64,000 nucleotides of DNA from Xanthobacter oligotrophicus (GTDB taxonomy: Bacteria; Pseudomonadota; Alphaproteobacteria; Rhizobiales; Xanthobacteraceae), in NCBI RefSeq assembly GCF_008364685.1, contig NZ_VTTL01000004.1:62001-126000 (forward strand). The letters run 5' to 3'. Position numbers and translations under genes: made by a program. Under the pieces are notes generated by a model. That model ran no database searches and had not been told where the DNA came from. It was given only the letters and a program-made list of their open reading frames with translations. This document shows, one piece after another, positions 14,512 to 22,573 of this stretch. Position 1 is the first letter of the stretch, and each line of letters opens with the position of its first letter.

Positions 14512-15966
14512 ATGGTGGATGTCGCCGAACCCCGCGCCAACGCGCCAGAATGGAGCGTTTCCGAGCTCTCCGCAGCGCTCCGGCGCACGGTTGAGGACGC
14601 CTATGGCCACGTGCGGGTGCGCGGCGAAATCTCCGGCTATCGCGGGCCTCACGGCTCGGGCCACGCTTATTTCAGCCTGAAGGATGCCGGGGCACGGCTG
14701 GACGCGGTGATCTGGAAGGGCACCTTCCAGCGCCTGCGCCTGAAGCCCGAGGAGGGGCTGGAGGTGGTGGCCATCGGCCGCCTCACCACCTATCCGGGCA
14801 AGTCCGGCTATCAGATCGTCATCGAGGCGCTGGAGTTCGCCGGCGCCGGTGCCATCATGGCCATGCTGGAGGAGCGCAAGCGCCGCCTCGCGGCCGAGGG
14901 CCTGTTCGATCCGGCGCGCAAGGTCGCGCTGCCGTTCCTGCCGCAGGTGATCGGGGTGGTCACGTCGCCCACCGGGGCGGTGATCCGCGACATTCTCCAC
15001 CGCCTCGCCGACCGTTTTCCGCGCCGGGTGCTGGTGTGGCCGGTGCGGGTGCAGGGCGAGACCTCGGCGGCGGAGGTGGCGGCGGCCATTCGCGGCTTCA
15101 ACGCCTTGCCGGTGGGCGGCACCATCCCGCGCCCGGACGTGATCGTGGTAGCGCGGGGCGGCGGCGCTTTGGAGGACCTTCTGGGCTTCTCCGACGAGGA
15201 GGTGGTGCGGGCGGCGGCGGAAAGCGCCATCCCGCTGATCGCGGCCGTGGGCCACGAGACCGACGTGACCCTCATCGATTTCGCCGCCGACGTGCGCGCG
15301 CCTACCCCCACCGCCGCCGCCGAGATGGTGGTGCCGGTGCGCTCCGAGCTGATCGCGGCGGTGGAAGACCTCGGCGGGCGCCTCGCCGCCGCGCCGGTGC
15401 GGCTTCTGGAACGGCGGCGGGCGGACCTGCGTGGCTTGTCCCGCCTCCTGCCCAGCGCGGAGAACCTGCTTTCCGTGCCCCGGCAAAGGCTCGATGCCGC
15501 GAGCGAGCGCCTGCCGCGCGCCCTCAAGGCCAATGCTGCGGCCCACCGCCTGCGCCTCGTGGCCGCGCGCGCCCGGCTGTCGCCGGAGGCGCTGAAGCTG
15601 CGCCTGGAGCGCGCCGGCGACCGGCTGGAGACGTTGGAGGGCCGGCTGAAGCGCGCCTTCACAGTGGCGCGCGAGCAGCGGACGGCGCGGCTGAAATCGG
15701 CGGGCCAACTGCTGGATGCCTTGTCCTTCAAGGGGGTACTGAGCCGCGGGTTCGCGCTGGTGCGCGACGCGCAGGGCCAGCCGGTGCACTTCGCCGCTGG
15801 CCTTGGGCCGGGGACGGCATTGGACCTTCAGTTCGCCGACGGGCATGTGGCGGCGGTGACGGGGGATGCGGCGCCGGCTGCAACGCCTCCGGCGCCCGCG
15901 CGGTCGCGCCCGGCCAGATCTAAGAAGCCGCCGAAGGTCGAGGGGCCGACTCTGTTCGATCCGTGA
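14512..15966 (+). CDS. xseA: exodeoxyribonuclease VII large subunit
   Basis: Large subunit of the single-strand-specific exonuclease used in repair and recombination. The 484-residue product has the N-terminal OB fold ([30 protein letters not shown], then GHAYFSLKD), the catalytic core with [35 protein letters not shown] and [27 protein letters not shown], and a long helical region, ending in a Lys/Pro-rich tail. The small subunit gene xseB is not in the window. The start is the ATG at 14512; the ribosome binding site is weak. Confidence 0.95.
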   Translation: MVDVAEPRANAPEWSVSELSAALRRTVEDAYGHVRVRGEISGYRGPHGSGHAYFSLKDAGARLDAVIWKGTFQRLRLKPEEGLEVVAIGRLTTYPGKSGYQIVIEALEFAGAGAIMAMLEERKRRLAAEGLFDPARKVALPFLPQVIGVVTSPTGAVIRDILHRLADRFPRRVLVWPVRVQGETSAAEVAAAIRGFNALPVGGTIPRPDVIVVARGGGALEDLLGFSDEEVVRAAAESAIPLIAAVGHETDVTLIDFAADVRAPTPTAAAEMVVPVRSELIAAVEDLGGRLAAAPVRLLERRRADLRGLSRLLPSAENLLSVPRQRLDAASERLPRALKANAAAHRLRLVAARARLSPEALKLRLERAGDRLETLEGRLKRAFTVAREQRTARLKSAGQLLDALSFKGVLSRGFALVRDAQGQPVHFAAGLGPGTALDLQFADGHVAAVTGDAAPAATPPAPARSRPARSKKPPKVEGPTLFDP

Positions 15967-16027
15967 GCCGGCGCCTCTTTCGCGCCGCGGACCGAATGGC
16001 TATGCTGGAAATTCTTCTTTCAGGACG

Positions 16028-16261
16028 ATGACGGCGGTGATGAACAGATTCGAACGCTTCCCCGAGCCCCATGGCGAGGCGGAGGTCCGCTACCTCGACG
16101 GTGAGTTCCGCATCCTGCGGCCGGGCAGCTTCGTGCGCTGCGCCGTCACCGGGCAGGCCATTCCGCTGGATGAGCTGCGCTATTGGAGCGTGGACCTCCA
16201 GGAGGCCTATGCCGGCCCCGAGGCGGTGCTGACCCGCGTGAAGGAGCGTCCGGCGGGCTGA
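16028..16261 (+). CDS. DUF2093 family protein
   Basis: A 77-residue protein containing GEAEVRYLDGEFRILRPGSFVRCAVTGQ and IPLDELRYWSVDLQEAY, the DUF2093 pattern of alphaproteobacteria. Function unknown. It follows xseA by 61 bases on the same strand. An ATG at 16040 is an alternative start. Confidence 0.85.
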   Translation: MTAVMNRFERFPEPHGEAEVRYLDGEFRILRPGSFVRCAVTGQAIPLDELRYWSVDLQEAYAGPEAVLTRVKERPAG

Positions 16262-16289
16262 CGCTCCCGGAAGTGCTGCCATCGAAAAG

Positions 16290-16318
16290 AAAGGGCGCGC
16301 CGGTGGCGCGCCCTCTTT
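16290..16318. terminator. bidirectional terminator between DUF2093 and pyrC genes
   Basis: GGGCGCGCC (16293-16301) and GGCGCGCCC (16305-16313) form a perfect stem around GGT. A-rich sequence precedes it and TCTTTC follows, so it can end transcripts from both convergent genes. Confidence 0.75.
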
Positions 16319-16348
16319 CGTTGGAACAGCTTGAGGACCAGCCTGCTC

Positions 16349-17689
16349 TCAACCCTGCGGCTGAAGCGTTTCCAGGAAGCTAATGGGCGCGCCGGAGGCG
16401 GGGCCGGTAAGCTCGCCCTCCCACATCACCTTGCGGCCGCGCACGAAAGTGCCCACGGGCCAGCCGGTCACCTCCTTGCCGTCATAGGGCGTCCACTTGG
16501 ACCGGGAGGCGATCCAGTCCACCGTGATGGTGGCGCGGCGCTTCAGGTCCACCACGGTGAAGTCGGCGTCATAGCCCACCACGATGCGCCCCTTGCGGGC
16601 GATGCCGAACAGCCGGGCCGGGCCGGAGCTGGAGAGGTCCACGAAGCGCTCCAGCGTCAGGCGCCCGGCGGCCACGTGGTCCAGCATCAGCGGCACCAGG
16701 GTCTGCACCCCGGTCATGCCCGAGGGGCTTTCGGGATAGGGCTTGGCCTTCTCCTCCAGGGTGTGGGGGGCGTGATCGGAGCCGAGCACGTCCACCACGC
16801 CGCTCTGGAGCGCCGCCCACAAGGCATCGCGATGGCGGCCGTCGCGCACCGGCGGGTTCATCTGCACCAGCGTGCCGAGCCGGTCATAGCAGTCGGGCGC
16901 CGCCAGGGTGAGGTGGTGGGGCGTCACCTCCACCGAGGCCACGTCGCGGGCGTCGGCGAGAAAATCCATCTCCTCCGCCGAGGTCACATGCAGCACATGC
17001 ACCCGTGCCCCGGTCTCCCGGGCGAGGTTCACCAGGCGCCGGGTGGCGGTCAGCGCCGCGATCTCGTCGCGCCACACCGGGTGGGAGGAAGCATCGCCGG
17101 GAACGCGCAGGCCCTTGCGCTCCTGAAGGCGCGGCTCGTCCTCGCAGTGGAAGGCGGCGCGGCGGCGGATCACTTTCAGGATGTTCCGCACCCCGTCATC
17201 GTCCGCCACGAGCAGCGAGCCGGTGGACGAGCCGATGAACACCTTCACGCCCGCCGCCCCCGGCAGGCGCTCCAACTCGGGCAGGTCCTTCACGTTGTCG
17301 TGGGTGCCGCCCACATAGAAGGCGAAGTCGCAATGCATGCGGGCGGTAGCCCGCGCGATCTTGTCTTCCAGAGCCGAGGCGGACGTGGTCTGGGGAATGG
17401 TGTTGGGCATCTCGAACACGCCCGTCACCCCGCCCATTACGGCGGCAAGGGACCCGGTCTCCAGGTCTTCCTTCTGCTCCAGCCCCGGTTCGCGGAAATG
17501 CACCTGGGTGTCGATAACGCCGGGCAGGATGTGCAGGCCGGTGGCGTCCACCACTTCGCCCGCGCTTGCGGCGCCCAGCGCGCCGATGGCGCGGATGCGT
17601 CCGCCTGTCACTCCGATGTCCGCAACGGCAATGCCGGCGGGGGTCGCGACCGCGCCGCCCTTGAGCAGCAGATCGAAAGTCACGGGCAT
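16349..17689 (-). CDS. pyrC: dihydroorotase (amidohydrolase family)
   Basis: Third step of pyrimidine synthesis, cyclising carbamoyl aspartate to dihydroorotate. The 446-residue product is a class I amidohydrolase with GVKVFIGSSTGSLL (carboxylated Lys region), FHCEDE, VHVLHVTSAEEM and LGSDHAPHT (catalytic Asp). The first metal motif reads DTQVHFREPG, where class I enzymes normally have D-x-H-x-H-x-R-x-P-G, so the first His is Gln. I have seen this form in alphaproteobacterial dihydroorotases, so the activity is likely, but an inactive partner role or a related amidohydrolase cannot be excluded. A TTG start at 17722, preceded by AAGG, is an alternative to the ATG used here. Confidence 0.85.
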   Translation of the reverse strand: MPVTFDLLLKGGAVATPAGIAVADIGVTGGRIRAIGALGAASAGEVVDATGLHILPGVIDTQVHFREPGLEQKEDLETGSLAAVMGGVTGVFEMPNTIPQTTSASALEDKIARATARMHCDFAFYVGGTHDNVKDLPELERLPGAAGVKVFIGSSTGSLLVADDDGVRNILKVIRRRAAFHCEDEPRLQERKGLRVPGDASSHPVWRDEIAALTATRRLVNLARETGARVHVLHVTSAEEMDFLADARDVASVEVTPHHLTLAAPDCYDRLGTLVQMNPPVRDGRHRDALWAALQSGVVDVLGSDHAPHTLEEKAKPYPESPSGMTGVQTLVPLMLDHVAAGRLTLERFVDLSSSGPARLFGIARKGRIVVGYDADFTVVDLKRRATITVDWIASRSKWTPYDGKEVTGWPVGTFVRGRKVMWEGELTGPASGAPISFLETLQPQG

Positions 17690-17767
17690 GGGAGGAAGCT
17701 CGCTCTTGATGGGGACAGGCAAGCGGCCTTAAATCTGGTTTTTATTTTTCTGACAAGGACGGCCCCC

Positions 17768-18646
17768 ATGCCCGTCGTTTATTTGACCGATCGTGTGCTC
17801 ATTCGTGCCACCGGCCCCGAAGCCTCCAAGTTTCTCCATGGCGTGATCACCTGCAACGTGCAGACCATGGCGAAGGGCGACTCGCGCTACGGCGCGCTTT
17901 TGACCCCGCAGGGCAAGATCATCTCCGACTTCCTCTTCTACAGCGAAGGCGAGGATGCCTTCCTGTTCGACGTTCCCGCCGAGCGGGCCGAGGACCTGCT
18001 GAAGCGCCTCACCTTCCATCGCCTGCGGGCCAAGGTGACCTTCGAGAAGGCGGACGATTTCGCCGTCGCCGCCGTGTTCGGCGATGCGGGGGAGGTGCCC
18101 GAGGGCGCGCTCTATCCCGACCCGCGCCTTGCCGCCCTGGGCCAGCGGCTGGTGCTGCCGCTGGTAGCGGCGCAAGCCCTGTCGTCCGATCCTGTGCCCT
18201 ATGAGGCGCACCGCATCGCCCTCGGCATCCCCAAGGGCGGGCCGGATTTCGCCTATGGCGACACCTTCCCCCACGAGGCCGACATGGACCAGCTGGGCGG
18301 GGTGGACTTCAAGAAGGGCTGCTATGTGGGCCAGGAGGTGGTGAGCCGCATGGAGCACCGCTCCACCCCCCGCAACCGGCTGGTGGAAGTGCTGTTCGAC
18401 ACCCCGCTTGCCACCGGGCAGGAGATCACGGCCGGCGACAAGAGCGTCGGGCAGGTGTTGTCGGTGACGGACGGGCGCGGCATCGCCACGGTGCGCCTTG
18501 ATCGCGCCAACGATGCCAAGACCGACGGCGTGCCGCTTCTCGCCGGGGAGGTTCCGGTGGAGTTGCGCCGCCCCGACTGGGCCGTCTTTTCCATGGAATG
18601 GGAAAAGAAGGTGAGCGAGCTGGACCGGAAGTTCAAGGGAAGCTGA
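17768..18646 (+). CDS. ygfZ: folate-binding protein YgfZ
   Basis: Tetrahydrofolate-dependent Fe-S cluster assembly factor of the GcvT fold. The 292-residue product carries the diagnostic motif K183-G-C-Y-V-G-Q-E190 with Cys185, after ILITATGPEASKFLHGVIT-like N-terminal sequence and an LGIPKGGPDF segment. Length is near the family norm. The frame is open far upstream, antisense to pyrC, but the ATG at 17768 matches the family start. It diverges from pyrC and is followed 35 bases later by tag. Confidence 0.9.
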   Translation: MPVVYLTDRVLIRATGPEASKFLHGVITCNVQTMAKGDSRYGALLTPQGKIISDFLFYSEGEDAFLFDVPAERAEDLLKRLTFHRLRAKVTFEKADDFAVAAVFGDAGEVPEGALYPDPRLAALGQRLVLPLVAAQALSSDPVPYEAHRIALGIPKGGPDFAYGDTFPHEADMDQLGGVDFKKGCYVGQEVVSRMEHRSTPRNRLVEVLFDTPLATGQEITAGDKSVGQVLSVTDGRGIATVRLDRANDAKTDGVPLLAGEVPVELRRPDWAVFSMEWEKKVSELDRKFKGS

Positions 18647-18681
18647 GAGGGGCGATTGCAGAGCCGGAGGCGGGAGGGGCG

Positions 18682-19353
18682 ATGACAGGGCCGAAGGCGG
18701 GAAACGCGAAAAAGAGTGTGCCCGAGGCTGCAAGCGCAAAGGAGACCGAGCCGGCGGTGAAGGCCGAGCGCGCGCCGCTGCTCCGGCACGGGGACGGGCG
18801 CGCGCGCTGCTTCTGGTGCGGCACCGACCCGTTTTACATGGCCTATCACGACGACGAATGGGGCGTGCCCGAGCGCGACAGCCGCGCCCTGTTCGAGAAG
18901 CTGCTGCTGGACGGCTTCCAGGCCGGACTCTCCTGGATCACCATCCTGCGGAAACGCGAGAATTTCCGCCGCGCCTTCGATGGCTTCGAGCCGGAAAAGA
19001 TGGCCCGCTATGACGCCGCCAAGGTCGAGGCCCTCATGGCCGACGCCGGCATCGTGCGCAACCGGGCCAAGGTGGAGGGCGCGGTGGCCTCCGCCCGCGC
19101 CTATCTCGACCTTCAGGAAAAGGGCATCGCCTTTTCCGATCTGATGTGGGAGGCGGTGGACGGCGAGACGCGGGTGAACCGGCCCTCCCGCATTGCCGAC
19201 GTGCCGGCGCAGACGGCGCAGTCCATTGCCCTGTCCAAGCGGCTGAAGGGACTAGGCTTCAAGTTCGTCGGCCCGACCATCGTCTATGCCGCCATGCAGG
19301 CCTGCGGGCTGGTGGACGACCACTTGGCCGGCTGTCATTGCGCCAAGCCGTAA
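18682..19353 (+). CDS. tag: DNA-3-methyladenine glycosylase I
   Basis: Base-excision repair enzyme that removes 3-methyladenine from alkylated DNA. The 223-residue product shows RCFWCG (Cys43, Cys46), MAYHDDEWGVP (His56), LLLDGFQAGLSWITILRKRENFR and the C-terminal zinc ligands in DHLAGCHC (His214, Cys218), matching the zinc-snap site of Tag. About 35 N-terminal residues, rich in Lys, Ala and Glu, precede the usual start of the family. The ATG at 18682 has GGAGGGG directly upstream. Confidence 0.93.
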   Translation: MTGPKAGNAKKSVPEAASAKETEPAVKAERAPLLRHGDGRARCFWCGTDPFYMAYHDDEWGVPERDSRALFEKLLLDGFQAGLSWITILRKRENFRRAFDGFEPEKMARYDAAKVEALMADAGIVRNRAKVEGAVASARAYLDLQEKGIAFSDLMWEAVDGETRVNRPSRIADVPAQTAQSIALSKRLKGLGFKFVGPTIVYAAMQACGLVDDHLAGCHCAKP

Positions 19354-19392
19354 GACCCTCCGCCGATGAGCTTCACTCATCGGCGGAGGGTC
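19354..19392. terminator. long perfect hairpin after tag
   Basis: GACCCTCCGCCGATGAG (19354-19370) pairs over all 17 bases with 19376-19392 around a CTTCA loop. It begins directly at the tag stop codon. There is no T-tract after it, so it may protect the 3' end or need Rho as well. Confidence 0.65.
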
Positions 19393-19529
19393 CAAGCCCG
19401 CGCGGCGCCTGAGCGAATCCGCCCGGTGCCGGTCGAAGACCGGGGTCGGTACAAGGTTCCGCGACAAAGGGTCGGGGATGGCGGCGGACTTTGTGGTGCG
19501 CGCCCCTTTCATCGCCGGCGGGTGGCGCC

Positions 19530-19535
19530 TATATT
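19530..19535 (+). promoter_or_regulatory. -10 element of the ssrA promoter
   Basis: TATATT lies 6-7 bases before the predicted 5' end of the tmRNA precursor. The -35 position (19507-19512, TTTCAT) is a poor match. Confidence 0.45.
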
Positions 19536-19540
19536 CATTC

Positions 19541-19866
19541 TGCCGACGCAAGTCGGATACGGCGATAAATGGGTGTCGGAATAAGCCTTTCGGACCCGGG
19601 GGCGGTACCCGGCGCCTCCACCAAAGCCCAACTTCCCCTCGCGGGGAGGCGGGCTCCGGCGGGGGCGAAATAGGATCGACGAGGGTGTAAAGGGCATACT
19701 TTCGCTCGGCATGGTTCCGCCGTCATCGGGCCGAACTGATAGTTGCGAATGACAACTATGCTCCGGTTGCTCTGGCCGCGTGAGCGGTTTGACGATCGAA
19801 ATCAAAGTCCTACCGGGTAGCACTGGCTAGGCGGGGTTCGGAGGCACCTGGCAACAGAAGCCTCCA
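19541..19866 (+). ncRNA. ssrA: two-piece (permuted) transfer-messenger RNA
   Basis: tmRNA rescues stalled ribosomes and tags the incomplete protein for proteolysis. The gene is circularly permuted, as in other alphaproteobacteria. The acceptor piece comes first: a GNRA-capped hairpin (19543-19556), a T-arm (CCGGG and CCCGG around a 7-base loop), acceptor strand CGCCTCC (19613-19619) and encoded ACCA to 19623. An intervening segment (19624-19660) follows. The coding piece starts at 19661 with GGGGGCG, complementary to the acceptor strand with one G-U pair, then ATAGGATCGACGAGG. The tag frame is 19747-19785: resume codon GCG, peptide ANDNYAPVALAA, then TGA. A last stem (GGAGGC 19840-19845, GCCTCC 19860-19865) marks the approximate 3' end. 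Ends of the mature pieces are estimates. Confidence 0.93.
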
Positions 19867-20007
19867 CTTCCCTTCCATCCGGCCGGACGAGGGAAGGTTG
19901 GAAGCTCCATAGCCAGACCCTCCGGATACGGCGCTCCCGTATGGCCCCCCGGAAGGTGCCCGGAGCCTTCTGGATCACCGGGCCGGACGGGGAAGTGCTG
20001 CGGGCTC
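19867..20007. other. spacer between ssrA and sspB
   Basis: CTTCCC (19867-19872) and GGGAAG (19891-19896) flank a palindromic TCCGGCCGGA, a possible ssrA 3' hairpin. No gene is visible; sspB may have its own promoter here, but I see no clear hexamers. Confidence 0.35.
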
Positions 20008-20604
20008 ATGTCGGTCGATCATATCCGCTACGATCTTCTCGCCCAGGAGGCCTTGCGCTCCGTGGTGCGCCGCGTGCTCCTGGATGTGGCCAAGACAGGC
20101 CTGCCGGGCGAGCACCATTTCTACATCTCCTTCGACACCCGCGCGCCGGGCGTCCGCCTCTCCCCGCGCATGCTGGAGAAGTATCCGGAGGAGATGACTA
20201 TCGTCCTCCAGCACCAGTTCTGGGATCTCATCGTCACCGACACCACCTTCGAGGTGGGCCTGTCGTTTGGCGGCATTCCCGAGCGGCTGCTGGTGCCGTT
20301 CTCCGCGTTGAAGGGCTTCTTCGACCCGTCCGTGAAGTTCGGCCTCCAGTTCGAGCTGGCCGCGAACGAGAGCGAGGCCGAGGAGAGCGACGAGACGCCG
20401 TTCGAGGCGCCACGCTCCGCCAACGCACCTGCGCCGCTCAAGCCCGCACGGGGCGCCGCCTCCGAGCCGGTGCTCGCGAGCGCCGTGCCCACCGCAGCGA
20501 GCCAAACTGCCGCAACCGGCCAGGACGCGGGTCCGGACGCCGGCGAGCGGCCCGCGAGCGGCGCCCAGGTGGTGCAGCTCGACGTTTTCCGCAACAAGAA
20601 GTAG
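20008..20604 (+). CDS. sspB: SspB-alpha, ClpXP adaptor for ssrA-tagged proteins
   Basis: Delivers tmRNA-tagged substrates to the ClpXP protease in the cytoplasm. The core (about 1-120) has HIRYDLLAQEALRSVVRRVL, FYISFDTRAPGVRLSPRMLEKYPEEMTIVLQ-type sequence and FDLI-like FWDLIVTDTTFEVGLSFGG, matching the alphaproteobacterial SspB family. A disordered Ala/Pro/Glu-rich linker (about 121-185) follows, and the protein ends VVQLDVFRNKK, the short conserved tail expected to dock on ClpX. The whole is 198 residues. It lies about 140 bases downstream of ssrA on the same strand, so tag and adaptor are genomic neighbours. Confidence 0.92.
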   Translation: MSVDHIRYDLLAQEALRSVVRRVLLDVAKTGLPGEHHFYISFDTRAPGVRLSPRMLEKYPEEMTIVLQHQFWDLIVTDTTFEVGLSFGGIPERLLVPFSALKGFFDPSVKFGLQFELAANESEAEESDETPFEAPRSANAPAPLKPARGAASEPVLASAVPTAASQTAATGQDAGPDAGERPASGAQVVQLDVFRNKK

Positions 20605-20626
20605 CCGGCCCTTCGGGACGGCATTG

Positions 20627-21886
20627 GTGACCGCCGATACCGATGTGGTGGTGATCGGGGCCGGAGCTGCCGGCCTCGCCGCCGGCACACGCCTGCGCCA
20701 GGCCGGCATTCCTTTCCGCATTCTTGAGGCTGCCTCCACCCCCGGCGGGCGGGCCGCCACCGACACCACCACCCTCGGCGTGCCGTTCGACCTCGGCTGC
20801 CACTGGCTCCACGACGCGCGGGCCAACCCTTTCACGGACCTCGCCGCCAAACTGGGCTTCCGGGTGGGCGCAAACAATCCGCACCCGCGCCGGCTGCACC
20901 TCGGCACCCGTTTCGCCAGCCCTGAGGAAAGGGCGCAGGCGGACGTGGAGGTGGATCAGGTATTCGAGGCCATCATCGCCGCCGGGCATGCGGGCAGGGA
21001 CATTCCGGCCTCCGAGGCTGCGGGGCCGGCGGGTGCCTTCGGGCCGCTGGCGCGCCATTGGCTGGAACTCATGTCGGCGGCGGGGCCGGACGCCATCTCC
21101 TGCGTGGATTTCGCATTCTATCACGACACCGACGACAACTGGCCGGTGCTCGACGGCTATGGCGCCCTGGTGCTGGCGGCGGCTGGCCTGCTGCCGGTGA
21201 CGCTCGACTGCCCGGTAACCCGGATCGACCATTCCGGCCCGCGCTTGAAGTTGGAGACGGCGCAGGGCACCCTCACCTGCCGCACGGTGATCGTTGCCGT
21301 GTCCACGGCGGTGATCGCCTCTGGCCGCCTCGCTTTTGCGCCCGCGCTGCCGCCGGATCTGGCCGAGGCGTTCGAAGCGCTGCCGCTGGGCTTTGCCGAG
21401 AAGGTGGCGCTGCTGTTCGAGGACGATGTGTTCGGCGTGCCCGAGCGCACCGCCCTCGACGCCATCGACCTTGACCATCCCGCACGCGCCGGGGCCTCCG
21501 TCCTGCTGAAGCCCGGCGGGGCGCCGGCGGCGCTGGTCCATGTGGCGGGGCCGGAGGCGCAGGCCATCGCGGCGGAAGGGGAGGGGGCGCTCGTCGCCTT
21601 CGCGCTCGATGTGCTGGGCGCCGCCTTCGGCGCGGGCCTCAAGACAAAGGTGAAGCGCAGCCGTGTCACCCGCTGGGCCGACATGCCCTATGTCGGCGGA
21701 GCCTACTCGTGCGCCCTGCCGGGCCGCGCCGCCCTGCGCGCGCGGCTGCACGAGCCCTTGGACGAGCGGATCTTCTTTGCCGGGGAAGCCTTGGGGCGGG
21801 AGGCCTTCTCCACCTGCCACGGCGCCCATCTCAGCGGCCTTGCCGCCGCCGACGCGGCCCTCGCCGCCCTGAAAAGCGCCCGATGA
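20627..21886 (+). CDS. FAD-dependent amine oxidase family protein
   Basis: A 419-residue flavoprotein. The N-terminal dinucleotide fold is VVVIGAGAAGLAAGTRL, then the FRILEAASTPGGRA segment typical of the monoamine oxidase/phytoene desaturase group, and the C-terminal FAD motif is RIFFAGEALGREAFSTCHGAHLSG. Members oxidise amines or related substrates; the substrate is unknown. I used the GTG at 20627; a TTG at 20624 is in frame. It starts 22 bases after sspB and ends overlapping the first possible folA start, so it may form a unit with folA. Confidence 0.85.
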   Translation: MTADTDVVVIGAGAAGLAAGTRLRQAGIPFRILEAASTPGGRAATDTTTLGVPFDLGCHWLHDARANPFTDLAAKLGFRVGANNPHPRRLHLGTRFASPEERAQADVEVDQVFEAIIAAGHAGRDIPASEAAGPAGAFGPLARHWLELMSAAGPDAISCVDFAFYHDTDDNWPVLDGYGALVLAAAGLLPVTLDCPVTRIDHSGPRLKLETAQGTLTCRTVIVAVSTAVIASGRLAFAPALPPDLAEAFEALPLGFAEKVALLFEDDVFGVPERTALDAIDLDHPARAGASVLLKPGGAPAALVHVAGPEAQAIAAEGEGALVAFALDVLGAAFGAGLKTKVKRSRVTRWADMPYVGGAYSCALPGRAALRARLHEPLDERIFFAGEALGREAFSTCHGAHLSGLAAADAALAALKSAR

Positions 21887-21900
21887 TGGAGATCGCCCCG

Positions 21901-22449
21901 ATGACGCCCGGCCATACGCTTCGCCATCCGCCCCGCCATCCCTTGGCCCTCGTGGTCGCGGTGTCGCAGAACGGGGTGATCGGTGCCGACGGCGGCCTGC
22001 CGTGGCGCCTGCCCTCGGACCTCAAGCGGTTCCGTGCGCTCACCTGGGGCAAGCCGCTGCTGATGGGCCGGCGGACTTATGAATCCATCGGCCGTCCGCT
22101 GCCGGGGCGCACGTCCGTGGTGATCAGCACCGATCCCGTCTTCACGGTGCCGGACGGGGTGCTGAAGGGGGCGAGCCTCGAGGAAGGGCTGCGCCTCGCC
22201 GATGAGGCGGCGGACGCCATGGGCGCGGACGAGATCATGGTCATCGGCGGCGCGCGCCTGTTCCACGACACGCTGCCCATGGCCCGCACGCTGCATCTCA
22301 CGCACGTGCATGCGGCGCCCGGGGGCGATGTCTTCTTCCCCGCGTTCGATGAGGCCCAATGGCGCGAGATCGAACGGGACGGGCCCATTCAGGGCGAGAA
22401 GGACGAAGCCGCTTTCACCGCTGTGACGCTGGTGCGCGCCGGCGCCTGA
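21901..22449 (+). CDS. folA: dihydrofolate reductase
   Basis: Reduces dihydrofolate with NADPH, feeding thymidylate, purine and methionine synthesis. Family signatures are clear in the 182-residue product: LALVVAVSQNGVIGADGGLPWRLPSDLKRF, then LLMGRRTYESIGRPLPGR and MVIGGARLFHDTLPMA. I prefer the ATG at 21901 because GGAG stands nine bases upstream; ATGs at 21883 and 21886 overlap the stop codon of the preceding gene and would add 5-6 residues. No thyA lies in the window. Confidence 0.93.
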   Translation: MTPGHTLRHPPRHPLALVVAVSQNGVIGADGGLPWRLPSDLKRFRALTWGKPLLMGRRTYESIGRPLPGRTSVVISTDPVFTVPDGVLKGASLEEGLRLADEAADAMGADEIMVIGGARLFHDTLPMARTLHLTHVHAAPGGDVFFPAFDEAQWREIERDGPIQGEKDEAAFTAVTLVRAGA

Positions 22450-22491
22450 AGCCGGCCTTCGTTTCCGACCGACGCTGAAGGAATGTGCGGG

Positions 22492-22557
22492 CTTGGCCGG
22501 CGGTGTTCGGACGCCTCCGGCCAAGACTTGCGGCCAAGACACTTGCGGCCAAGACCT
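22492..22557. repeat. hairpin merged with short tandem repeats between convergent genes
   Basis: CTTGGCCG (22492-22499) can pair with CGGCCAAG, which occurs three times (22518, 22531 and 22546) within imperfect 13-15-base tandem units. Only the first pairing gives a compact hairpin, with extra GGCG/CGCC pairs inside. The stretch lies between folA and the AsmA-family gene, which converge. Confidence 0.55.
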
Positions 22558-22573
22558 GCGACTGTCGGCGCGC

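Noticed and set aside
19561-19623. A tRNA gene ending in CCA
   Set aside because: Only the T-arm and acceptor strand are present, with no anticodon arm; together with the downstream tag frame it is the acceptor piece of split tmRNA.
19366-19690. Short open frames in the gap between tag and sspB
   Set aside because: The stretch is explained by the tmRNA gene; these frames have no ribosome binding sites.
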